Under the pieces are notes generated by a model. The model had not been told where the DNA came from and ran no database searches. It saw nothing but the letters and a program-made list of their open reading frames with translations. The translations under genes and the position numbers were made by a program. 64,000 bases of DNA from Luteimonas cucumeris. GTDB taxonomy: Bacteria > Pseudomonadota > Gammaproteobacteria > Xanthomonadales > Xanthomonadaceae. The stretch is taken from assembly GCF_007830035.1 (NCBI RefSeq), contig NZ_VLKN01000004.1, positions 310,001-374,000 on the forward strand, given 5' to 3'. Positions 37,285-44,909 of the stretch are shown here, piece by piece (positions within the stretch are counted from its first letter, which is position 1; every line of letters begins with the position of its first letter).

Positions 37285-37928
37285 AGCGCTTGGCCATCGT
37301 CGGTGCGGGGGATTTGGGACTGCAACTTGCGAACCTCGCCCGGATATCCGGCGGCTATACACTGGCGGGTTTCTTCGATGATACGCGGTCTCCGGGAGAC
37401 GTCGTGGCGGACAGTGAAGTTCTCGGTCATCTGGTCGACATCGAACCGGCCTTCGCACTGGGACAGTACGATTGCCTGGTTGTCGCGGTGGGCTACAAAC
37501 ATCTCGCATTGCGCCAGAAAATCCATGACAGGCACGTGGATTCGATTCCTTTCGCGACACTCGTGCATCCCTCTGCCATCATTGACCCGAGTTGCCACAT
37601 CGAGGAAGGTACCGTCATCTATCCCGGCTGCGTTCTGGACATGGGCGTTTCCATTGGAGCCAACTCGCTGCTCAATGTTGGCTGCGTCGTCGCGCATCAC
37701 AGCGAAATCGGTTCTGGATGTTTCCTGTCACCCGCAGTCAGCATCGCAGGATTTGTGCGTGTAGAGTCCGGATGCGTCCTTGGCATCGGCACCGTGGTTA
37801 TCGATAACCTCAGGATCGCAAGCGGATCCCGCACCGGCGCTGGAGCGGTCGTGACACGGCACTTGGAGGTACCCGGCCTCTATCTGGGCGTTCCTGCCCG
37901 CCTTGCAAAAGAAGCGATGCCGTCATGA
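37281..37928 (+). CDS. NeuD/PglD-type sugar O- or N-acyltransferase
   Basis: A 215-residue protein, GTG start at 37281, coupled to the HAD gene (4-base overlap). The N-terminal PglD_N-like Rossmann domain (LAIVGAGDLGLQLANLA, about 1-75) is followed by left-handed parallel beta-helix hexapeptide repeats (about 85-205: IIDPSCHIEEGTVIYPGCVL, VSIGANSLLNVGCVV, VGTVVIDNLRIASG). The VAHHSEIGSG segment carries the His used by PglD-type acetyltransferases. PglD acetylates UDP-4-amino sugars. Here the 4-amino sugar from the WecE-like aminotransferase (40376-41572) is the obvious candidate, by inference. It could instead act on an O-antigen hydroxyl. Confidence 0.88.
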   Translation: MKRLAIVGAGDLGLQLANLARISGGYTLAGFFDDTRSPGDVVADSEVLGHLVDIEPAFALGQYDCLVVAVGYKHLALRQKIHDRHVDSIPFATLVHPSAIIDPSCHIEEGTVIYPGCVLDMGVSIGANSLLNVGCVVAHHSEIGSGCFLSPAVSIAGFVRVESGCVLGIGTVVIDNLRIASGSRTGAGAVVTRHLEVPGLYLGVPARLAKEAMPS

Positions 37929-38911
37929 GCAACCTGCTCTCATTGGTAGTCCCGGTCTATTACGAAGCCGAATGCATCGACCAGTTCATTGCTGAGACCC
38001 GGGTAGTGCTGGCAAGTCTTCCGATTCGCCATGAGTTCGTGTTCGTTGACGATGGAAGCGACGACGACACGGTAGGAAAGATCCGCGGCCATGCGGAGAC
38101 GGACCAGAGGATCAAGCTGGTGGAACTCTCCTACAACCAAGGAAAGCAGGCGGCCGTCACGGCGGGCATCTCTTATGCCCGCGGCGATTATATTCTGTAC
38201 ATGGACCCGGACCTGCAGGATCCACCCGAGGAGATCCCGAGATTTCTGGCCGAGATTGAAAAAGGCTACGACCTAGTCTTTGGAATCCGTCGACAAAAGC
38301 GCGACAGCCTGCTGAACCGCGTTTATTCACGGCTATTCTGGGGTACGTTGAACCGCTTTACAGGCCTACAGGTGCCCACTGGACTTGCGGTAATGCGCAT
38401 CTTCAATCGCGCCTTCGCCGATCGATTTCTCGAGTATCGCGAGCAGAATCGATTCATCGAAGGAATATTCATGCACATTGGCATGAAACGCAGCGTCATC
38501 GAGATCGAACAGCGCGAGCGTTTTGCCGGCGTCTCGAAGTTCAACTTCCGCCGCAAGATGAGTCTGGCATTCGACGCCATCCTCGATTTTTCCGAACTGC
38601 CTTTGCGCATGTCGATGCGTTTCGGGCTGGGGCTATCATTCGGCAGTCTGGTTGCTATCGTCGTGATCTTGGTGATGAAGATGATGCACCTGGACTTCAG
38701 GGCTGGATGGCCCTCTCTGATCAGCGCACTGATGTTCGGTTTCGGAATGCAGCTCTTCTTCATCGGCATCGCTGCGGTTTACATTGGGCGCATTTACCGC
38801 GAAACAAAGAGTAGGCCGCTGTACTCCATACGAGAGGTCACCAACCTCGACGGACCCGGGAAGCAATCCTCGGGTAGTGCTACAGAAAGGCGCCCGTCAG
38901 CGATGGTGTGA
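37925..38911 (+). CDS. GtrB/ArnC-like polyprenyl-phosphate glycosyltransferase (GT2)
   Basis: A 328-residue GT2 that makes undecaprenyl-phosphate sugars. It has the DXD-type metal site in YMDPDLQDPPEEIP, the N-terminal VPVYYEAECIDQF and FVDDGSDDDT blocks, the typical QRERFAGVSKFNFRRK near residue 200, and two C-terminal transmembrane helices (LGLSFGSLVAIVVILVMKM; LMFGFGMQLFFIGIAAVYIG). It is coupled to the acyltransferase gene (4-base overlap). With the SMR protein (39067-39441) as flippase and a GT-C enzyme it could form a three-component periplasmic modification system. Confidence 0.92.
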   Translation: MSNLLSLVVPVYYEAECIDQFIAETRVVLASLPIRHEFVFVDDGSDDDTVGKIRGHAETDQRIKLVELSYNQGKQAAVTAGISYARGDYILYMDPDLQDPPEEIPRFLAEIEKGYDLVFGIRRQKRDSLLNRVYSRLFWGTLNRFTGLQVPTGLAVMRIFNRAFADRFLEYREQNRFIEGIFMHIGMKRSVIEIEQRERFAGVSKFNFRRKMSLAFDAILDFSELPLRMSMRFGLGLSFGSLVAIVVILVMKMMHLDFRAGWPSLISALMFGFGMQLFFIGIAAVYIGRIYRETKSRPLYSIREVTNLDGPGKQSSGSATERRPSAMV

Positions 38912-39066
38912 TCAGGTATCTCTCCTTAGCAGTGCCTAAAGTGAAACGGTGCGGCCGAGACCGATGGCTGAATCTGGGTGATATCATTGAGTGCCGTATT
39001 CGGGCGCTCTGGGTTGGATGTCCATCCGCCGTAAGGCCAATTCCTGCGCCCACCCAGAGAGGCTCG

Positions 39067-39441
39067 ATGAACGCCGCCTACGCATACGCAATGGTTTTGC
39101 TCACGGTCACCCTGACCGTGTATGGACAATTCGTGATCAAGTGGCAGGCACTGCGTGCGGGCCCGCTTCCGCTGGAGACGCGCGACCAAGCCATTTTTCT
39201 TCTCAAGCTGTTGTTGAACCCTTGGGTACTCAGTGCACTGCTTGCCGCCTTCCTTGCTTCCATCGCTTGGATGCTAGCCATGACCAAGCTCGACATCAGC
39301 CGTGCGTTTCCGCTCACAGCGCTGACTTTCATTTGCGTTGTCGTCGGAGGTGCGATCTTTTTCAAAGAGCCTTTGACGCTCATGAAAATCGTGGGCGTCG
39401 CCCTGCTCGCGCTTGGCATTCTGGCCACTAGCCAAGGATGA
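39067..39441 (+). CDS. SMR/EamA-type small membrane transporter (putative lipid-linked sugar flippase)
   Basis: A 124-residue protein with four transmembrane helices (AYAMVLLTVTLTVYGQFVIKW; LNPWVLSALLAAFLASIAWML; FPLTALTFICVVVGGAIFF; LMKIVGVALLALGILATS). It resembles ArnE/SMR-type flippases of undecaprenyl-phosphate sugars, including the GQFVIKW block of helix 1 and the FFKEPLT turn. ATG 39067 is chosen; the frame is open upstream but gives a hydrophilic, non-conserved leader. Its stop overlaps the next gene by 4 bases (ATGA). The substrate is inferred from the neighbouring GtrB-like GT2. Confidence 0.82.
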   Translation: MNAAYAYAMVLLTVTLTVYGQFVIKWQALRAGPLPLETRDQAIFLLKLLLNPWVLSALLAAFLASIAWMLAMTKLDISRAFPLTALTFICVVVGGAIFFKEPLTLMKIVGVALLALGILATSQG

Positions 39442-40304
39442 AACGCTGCCTGAATTGCGGGACCGGCTATAGCGCCTCGACCGCGGAATGCCCATCGTGC
39501 GGCTATGCCCCGTCCCAGTTCGGGGGATTCCCCGCTTATGCGCCTGCCCTAGCCTTGGAATCGCCTGGTTTTCGCCGCGAGCACTTCTCGCAACTCGCCG
39601 AGCACGAAGCCAACAATTTCTGGTTCCGGGCCAGAAACGTACTGATCGTGGATGCGCTCAAGCGCTATTTTCCCGGCATGCGGTCGCTGCTGGAAATAGG
39701 ATGCGGCACCGGCTACGTGCTCGAAGGCATCGCGAAGACGTTTCCGTATGTCGCCCTTACCGGCACCGAGATTTACGTGGACGGCCTGAATTTCGCCAGG
39801 GAGCGCGCGCCGGACGCCGAGTTGCTGCAGATGGATGCACGGCACATTCCCTTCGACCAGGAATTCGATGTCATCGGCGCGTTCGATGTCGTCGAGCACA
39901 TCGAAGAGGACGAGAAGGTACTGGCCGAGATGTTCAGGGCGGTCCGTCCGGGCGGTGGCGTCGTACTGACCGTGCCTCAACACCCGTTCCTGTGGAGCAT
40001 CCAAGACGAGATCGCGTGCCATGTGCGCCGCTACGTTCGGACGGAACTGGAAACCAAACTGCGTCGCGCGGGATTCACTATCGTCATGACCACTTCATTC
40101 GTCAGCCTGCTGTTGCCGCTCATGGCGATCTCCAGACGCAGCAAGAAGACCCCACCGGTGGACTTCGACCCGGCGGCAGAACTCAAGCTTCCGCCCCTGC
40201 TGAATGCAATCCTGTATGTGGTGCTCCGCGTGGAAACGACCCTGATCCGGGCCGGCCTGCGGTTTCCTGTCGGGGGGACGCGCCTGGTCGTCGCCAGGAA
40301 ATAG
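39438..40304 (+). CDS. SAM-dependent methyltransferase with N-terminal zinc ribbon
   Basis: A 288-residue protein. Residues 4-21 form a CxxC-x10-CxxC zinc ribbon (Cys4, Cys7, Cys18, Cys21). A class I methyltransferase domain follows (about 60-230) with SAM motif I LLEIGCGTGY, motif II LTGTEIYVDG, and VIGAFDVVEHIEEDE, which includes the family's VVEHI block. After that come two hydrophobic stretches (FVSLLLPLMAIS; LLNAILYVVLRVETTLI), suggesting membrane association. The substrate is unknown: a lipid-linked sugar or the neighbouring glycan is possible. The zinc ribbon is an unusual addition. It is coupled to the SMR gene (ATGA). Confidence 0.85.
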   Translation: MKRCLNCGTGYSASTAECPSCGYAPSQFGGFPAYAPALALESPGFRREHFSQLAEHEANNFWFRARNVLIVDALKRYFPGMRSLLEIGCGTGYVLEGIAKTFPYVALTGTEIYVDGLNFARERAPDAELLQMDARHIPFDQEFDVIGAFDVVEHIEEDEKVLAEMFRAVRPGGGVVLTVPQHPFLWSIQDEIACHVRRYVRTELETKLRRAGFTIVMTTSFVSLLLPLMAISRRSKKTPPVDFDPAAELKLPPLLNAILYVVLRVETTLIRAGLRFPVGGTRLVVARK

Positions 40305-40375
40305 CTCGAGCCCACGCCCGGGGGCCGGATTACAATAAAGTAGCGCACTTCATCCTGGGCTTTACGGACCTACCA

Positions 40376-41572
40376 ATGAGCGAACTTCAACAGGTTGTCT
40401 CCTCGCTCGAGTCAGCTAGCGTCACTACACCACAGGTGACCATTCCCTTCAACAAGCCATTCATGACTGGCCACGAGGTCGAGTACATACTTCGCGCGCG
40501 CGCGAATGGGCATCTCTCCGGAGACGGCCCTTTCACCAAGGCTTGTCACCGCAGTCTCGAGAAGATGACGGGCAGCCCGAAAGCCCTGTTGACGCACTCC
40601 TGCACGGCGGCGCTGGAGATGGCGGCGCTATTGTTGAACCTGCAGCCAGGCGACGAAGTCATCATGCCGTCGTTCACCTTCGTTTCGACTGCCAACGCGT
40701 TCGTCTTGCGCGGCGCCACACCCGTGTTCGTGGACATCCGCCCGGACACGCTGAACGTTGATGAGAACCTGATCGAAGCAGCCATCTCGCCACGCACGAA
40801 GGCGATTTGCGTGGTCCACTACGCAGGCGTGTCCTGCGAGATGGATGCGATCCTGGCCGTGGGGGCCCGCCACGGCATCGCGGTCATCGAAGACGCGGCG
40901 CAAGGCATCATGGCCGCTTACAAATCCCGGCCGTTGGGTGGGATCGGTGAAATGGGCGCGCTCAGCTTCCACGAAACCAAGAACGTCATCGCCGGCGAGG
41001 GCGGCGCGCTGCTGGTCAACTCGCCCGCGTTGCTGGAACGGGCCGAGGTGATTCGCGAGAAAGGAACCAACCGCAGCAAGTTCTTCCGTGGCCAGGTCGA
41101 CAAGTACACCTGGGTCGACTTGGGATCTTCGTTCCTGCCCAGCGAGCTGATCGCAGCATTCTTGGCGGCACAGCTGGAAGATGCCCAAGCCATCACCTCC
41201 CGTCGGCTGGACATCTGGTCCAAGTATCACCAGTGGGCCGAACCCCTGGAAAAAGCAGGACTGCTCCGGCGCCCGGTGGTGCCCGGGCACTGCACGCACA
41301 ACGCCCATATGTACTATGTGCTGCTGCCCGATCTGGAGCAGCGCACCGCCTTCCTGGCGGAAATGCGAAAGGCCGGTATCGGAGCGGTGTTCCATTACAT
41401 ACCGCTGCATTCCTCGCCGGCGGGCCGGAGATTGGGCAAGTCGTCCGGAGAACTGGACGTGACCGCATCGACCAGCGACCGCCTGGTGCGTCTGCCGCTA
41501 TGGCTTGGGGTCGAAGAGCACTTGCCGTACGTCTTCGACGTCGCCGAAAAAGCGCTCCGTGATCTGGGCTGA
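40376..41572 (+). CDS. wecE: WecE-like dTDP-4-amino-4,6-dideoxygalactose transaminase
   Basis: A 398-residue PLP aminotransferase of the DegT/DnrJ/EryC1/StrS family, which turns dTDP-4-keto-6-deoxyglucose into dTDP-4-amino-4,6-dideoxygalactose (dTDP-Fuc4N). The match to E. coli WecE is close over long blocks: GDEVIMPSFTFVSTANAFVL, the ETKN loop with catalytic Lys202, EKGTNRSKFFRGQVDKYTW and AVFHYIPLH. An N-terminal leader of about 20 residues precedes the conserved start. The dTDP-sugar supply genes (rmlA, rmlB) are not in the window, so they must be elsewhere. Confidence 0.93.
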   Translation: MSELQQVVSSLESASVTTPQVTIPFNKPFMTGHEVEYILRARANGHLSGDGPFTKACHRSLEKMTGSPKALLTHSCTAALEMAALLLNLQPGDEVIMPSFTFVSTANAFVLRGATPVFVDIRPDTLNVDENLIEAAISPRTKAICVVHYAGVSCEMDAILAVGARHGIAVIEDAAQGIMAAYKSRPLGGIGEMGALSFHETKNVIAGEGGALLVNSPALLERAEVIREKGTNRSKFFRGQVDKYTWVDLGSSFLPSELIAAFLAAQLEDAQAITSRRLDIWSKYHQWAEPLEKAGLLRRPVVPGHCTHNAHMYYVLLPDLEQRTAFLAEMRKAGIGAVFHYIPLHSSPAGRRLGKSSGELDVTASTSDRLVRLPLWLGVEEHLPYVFDVAEKALRDLG

Positions 41573-41580
41573 TCTTGTGA

Positions 41581-41844
41581 ATGAACTCCCACAAAGAGTC
41601 GTCGCAAGTCTCGCCTGGCAAAGCGGAGTCGGCGTTTTCGGTTTGGCATTTGTGCTCTGACCCAGGGCCGCACGGCGCGATGCTGATGGTCATCGTCATG
41701 TTCGGCTCCGCTTTGTGGTGGATAGCGCTGGGCCAACGACTGCCGCGAAACGAAGTGGTCGACCACACTCGGCCGACAACGCATAGAAGTGTTTATCCAA
41801 GGTTGATCGCATGCCAGCCAAAAACGGAGCAGCGCAGTGACTGA
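41581..41844 (+). CDS. Small ORF of doubtful coding status
   Basis: An 87-codon frame between the WecE gene and the next methyltransferase, overlapping the latter's start by 8 bases. It includes one hydrophobic stretch (GAMLMVIVMFGSALWWIALG) that could span a membrane. It matches no recognised family and has no clear ribosome binding site. It may be a small inner-membrane protein, or it may be an intergenic artefact. Apart from it, the 264-base gap holds nothing recognisable. Confidence 0.25.
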   Translation: MNSHKESSQVSPGKAESAFSVWHLCSDPGPHGAMLMVIVMFGSALWWIALGQRLPRNEVVDHTRPTTHRSVYPRLIACQPKTEQRSD

Positions 41845-42445
41845 TAATGCGGAAGTGACGGCGGGCGACAAGGCTGCCAAATACTGGGAAGCCCGGAAAG
41901 ATTTGGTCTACTATCAGGTAGTGCGGATCATCGTGGCGGGAATGTCTTGCGATACGCGCACGATGCTCGATGTCGGCTCCGGGAACTGCCCCTATCTCGA
42001 GTGGTTTCCGCAGGTGCCGGAACGGACATCCTTGGACATGCGCAGTCCCTACATGAGCGATAGCGTCCAAGGCGTCAAAGCGAATTTTCTAGCGTGGACA
42101 CCGAAGGAGCGATTCGGACTGGTGTCGTGCTTGCAGGTATTGGAACACGTACCGGATGCCACGGCCTTCGCCCAGAAATTGCTCGATGTCAGCGACGCGC
42201 TGGTCATCTCAGTGCCATATCGTTGGCCGTTCGGCAAAACCAAGAGCCACGTACAAGATCCCGTCGATGAAGAAAAGCTATTCGCCTGGTTCAAGCGAGA
42301 ACCCAATTACCAATATCTCTGCCAGGAAATAAGCGCGGACGTCAAACGTCTGGTACAGGTGTACGACCGGTTTCCGGAAAAATGGAACAGCCTCAGCCAG
42401 CGGGACGCCTTGTTACGGCGTTTCCGCGCAAACGGTCAGCAATGA
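41837..42445 (+). CDS. Class I SAM-dependent methyltransferase
   Basis: A 202-residue protein starting at GTG 41837. The SAM-binding motif I is MLDVGSGNCPY (a variant of DxGxGxG). The acidic strand-2 end is LDM and the post-motif is FGLVSCLQVLEHVPD, typical of UbiE/Methyltransf_11-like enzymes. The N-terminal helix KAAKYWEARKDLVYYQVVRII is common in polysaccharide-locus methyltransferases. The acceptor is unknown. It is the second methyltransferase in the rightward half of the locus. Confidence 0.82.
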   Translation: MTDNAEVTAGDKAAKYWEARKDLVYYQVVRIIVAGMSCDTRTMLDVGSGNCPYLEWFPQVPERTSLDMRSPYMSDSVQGVKANFLAWTPKERFGLVSCLQVLEHVPDATAFAQKLLDVSDALVISVPYRWPFGKTKSHVQDPVDEEKLFAWFKREPNYQYLCQEISADVKRLVQVYDRFPEKWNSLSQRDALLRRFRANGQQ

Positions 42446-42571
42446 TGCAAGCCAGTCGCTTCGACCGAAAACCCGGATCCATGCGCAGTACGGTGGGCTC
42501 GGACCTGTCGGCGTTATTTGACGATGCGTCGGGCTGTAGAGCACCTGCCCTGGTTGAAGTGATGCGCTCCT

Positions 42572-43723
42572 GTGTCTGAGAAAGCATTCCCCTCTATGCC
42601 CGCCGCCCAAGAGAGTCGATCCCGCTCCTGTCGCATAGACCTGATAGCCGGCACCCGGCCCAACCTCGTGAAACTCGGTCCACTATCGGCTTGCCTGTCC
42701 TCGCAACCTTGGTGCGATCCGAACGTGGTCTTTCTCGAGCAACATACCGCTGGCGCGCTAAGCAGCGAGGTGATGGCCGATCTTGGAATCGACTCGGACC
42801 ATGTTCATCGCATCCCCCTCAAGGGGCGGGGCAACGGCGAGCGCCTCGGGGAGATGATTGCGCGATACGGCGAGTACTCATCGCTCAGGAATCCTGACCT
42901 TGTCATCGTCTTTGGGGACGTCGATGCAACACTGGCGGCTTCCATCGCAGCAAAGCGCAACGGTCTCCTGGTCGCGCATGTGGAAGCCGGACTCCGCAGC
43001 TTCGACCACGGCATGCCGGAAGAGCTGAATCGCCTGATGGTCGATGCCATCTCGGACATGTTCTTCACCACGACTGCAGAGGCGTCGAAAACGCTGCTCT
43101 CGGAGGGGCGGAACACAAAGCGCGTACACCTGGTCGGGAACCTGATGATCGATTCCCTGCATCGGGGACTGGACCTCTCGACAGGGCGCAGGCGCGCATC
43201 CGAACTTGGATTGACGCCCGGGGAGTTCATTGTCGCTACGTTCCACCGCCCGTCGAACGTAGATGATCGCGAGTCGCTGAGCGAGGTTCTGAACCTGTTG
43301 GAGCAGGTTGCGCGGCGGCTTCCCGTGCTGCTGCCGCTGCATCCCCGCACAGCCGCTTCGCTGGAGCGCCATGGGCTTCGCGAGCGCATCGACGCAATCC
43401 CTGGCCTCCACCTCACCCCACCCATCCGGTACCGTGATTTCATATCCCTGATCGCCATCGCGCGATTGGCGATCACCGATTCTGGTGGAATCCAGGAGGA
43501 AACCACTTTCCTCGGCGTTCCCTGCCTCACTTTCCGCGAAAATACGGAACGACCCGAAACCATCACGCAAGGCACCAATCGATTGGTCGACATCACCAGT
43601 GCCGGCAGGCACGTGGACAGCGTCCTTGAAAGCCAGCCTCCTGCCCGGCCCGACATTCCACTGTGGGACGGCCAGTGCGCTCCGCGCATTGCCGAAGTGC
43701 TGAAGGCGTGGTGGACGCAATGA
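42572..43723 (+). CDS. UDP-N-acetylglucosamine 2-epimerase family protein, copy 2
   Basis: A 383-residue member of the same GT-B epimerase family as 33376-34494, but clearly diverged. Conserved catalytic positions remain: GTRPNLVKLGPL at the N-terminus, FGDVDATLAA (Asp), AHVEAGLR (Glu), MPEELNRLM (Glu) and [12 protein letters not shown] 42572 gives a polar N-terminal extension; ATG 42596 is a possible start. It may epimerize a different UDP-HexNAc derivative (for example UDP-HexNAcA) than copy 1. Its stop overlaps the following GT2 start by 4 bases (ATGA). Confidence 0.88.
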   Translation: MSEKAFPSMPAAQESRSRSCRIDLIAGTRPNLVKLGPLSACLSSQPWCDPNVVFLEQHTAGALSSEVMADLGIDSDHVHRIPLKGRGNGERLGEMIARYGEYSSLRNPDLVIVFGDVDATLAASIAAKRNGLLVAHVEAGLRSFDHGMPEELNRLMVDAISDMFFTTTAEASKTLLSEGRNTKRVHLVGNLMIDSLHRGLDLSTGRRRASELGLTPGEFIVATFHRPSNVDDRESLSEVLNLLEQVARRLPVLLPLHPRTAASLERHGLRERIDAIPGLHLTPPIRYRDFISLIAIARLAITDSGGIQEETTFLGVPCLTFRENTERPETITQGTNRLVDITSAGRHVDSVLESQPPARPDIPLWDGQCAPRIAEVLKAWWTQ

Positions 43724-44676
43724 GCGACGGCCCACCCGGCCGCCCCAAGAGAATGCTCGGGTCGATGCTCGGCAGGCTTTTCGGTGGCCGGGCGGCGGCC
43801 AACATCGGGTCCGGGTCGTATGACGATACCTATTCTCGGCGCATGGATGAGCCCTTGCAGGCGGCTGCTACCGCACTGACCGAGACTCCCCTGGTCAGCG
43901 TCGTCATGACATGTCACGACACCGCGCGCTACCTGGACGGCGCGGTCGGATCCATCCTTCGGCAAAGCTGGAATCGACTGGAGCTTGTTGTAGTCGACGA
44001 TGCAAGCCAGGACGACTCGGTAGAGCGCCTGCACGAACTCGGTGCGGCCGATGGCAGGCTGCGTGTCATCCAGCTGACTTCGAATGTAGGCACGTACCGT
44101 GCCAAGAACATCGGCATCCGTAGCGCGCGAGGCGAGGTCGTGACGTTCATGGACAGCGACGATATCAGCCATCCTGAACGCATCGAGCAACAGCTTGACC
44201 TGCTTCGCGAGCCAGGGGTGGTGGCAACCACCTGCAACTACACCAGGCTTACCAGTAGCGGTGAAGTCGTGATGAACCGTGGGCGGCGCGAGCGACGGGC
44301 GCTGATCAGCCTGATGATCAAGCAGAAAGTGATCGGCGATATCGGCTGGTTCGACTCTGTGAGGACCTCTGCGGACGATGAATTCCTCGAGCGGATCCGG
44401 CAGGTGTACGGAGACCATGCCCTTGCGAACGTGGACAGCGCCCTGTACTTCGCGCTGAACCGGGAGAACTCGCTGAGCACATCAGCCGGGGCTGTTGTCG
44501 ATATCTCGGTCGACGAACATGTGCAGGGGTCGCCGCTCTCTGCCATGCGGCAAGCCTACGTTTCGTCTTACCGTGACTGGCATGCCCGCCTCAAGTCGGA
44601 GGGTATGCGTCCCTACATGCCGCATACCCTCACCGACGGGAGGCCTTTCCCGGCCGATCCCCGCCTGACCGTTTAG
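43720..44676 (+). CDS. GT2 family glycosyltransferase
   Basis: A 318-residue GT-A glycosyltransferase. A 50-residue N-terminal leader (MLGSMLGRLFGGRAAANIGSG region) precedes the GT2 domain with VSVVMTCHDTARYLDGAVGS, VVVDDASQDDSVERL, the DXD site FMDSDDISHPERIE and IGWFDSVRTSADDEFLERI. The tail RPYMPHTLTDGRPFPADPRL ends with the RPFP element that is also present after the GT2 domain of the 949-residue protein at 48381-51230, so the two are paralogs. It is the last rightward gene, and it faces the leftward half of the locus. Confidence 0.9.
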   Translation: MSDGPPGRPKRMLGSMLGRLFGGRAAANIGSGSYDDTYSRRMDEPLQAAATALTETPLVSVVMTCHDTARYLDGAVGSILRQSWNRLELVVVDDASQDDSVERLHELGAADGRLRVIQLTSNVGTYRAKNIGIRSARGEVVTFMDSDDISHPERIEQQLDLLREPGVVATTCNYTRLTSSGEVVMNRGRRERRALISLMIKQKVIGDIGWFDSVRTSADDEFLERIRQVYGDHALANVDSALYFALNRENSLSTSAGAVVDISVDEHVQGSPLSAMRQAYVSSYRDWHARLKSEGMRPYMPHTLTDGRPFPADPRLTV

Positions 44677-44909
44677 CGCTGCAGCGGCGGCCACGCTCTA
44701 GTCGATCGCGGATGTCATTAACGTCCAACCCCGATCGGTCTTGTGGTCCATCGCGCCTCAACCACGCTCAGTACACAACAATATCGGCAACGACGAGTTC
44801 TTCAGAAGGCACGATCAACCTACGGCGATGGAACACTTCAATAAGCTGACGCGCTATCGCAATGGTGCGTCCACCCCACCCGGCATCGACGGAAAGAATG
44901 CCGCCGTAC

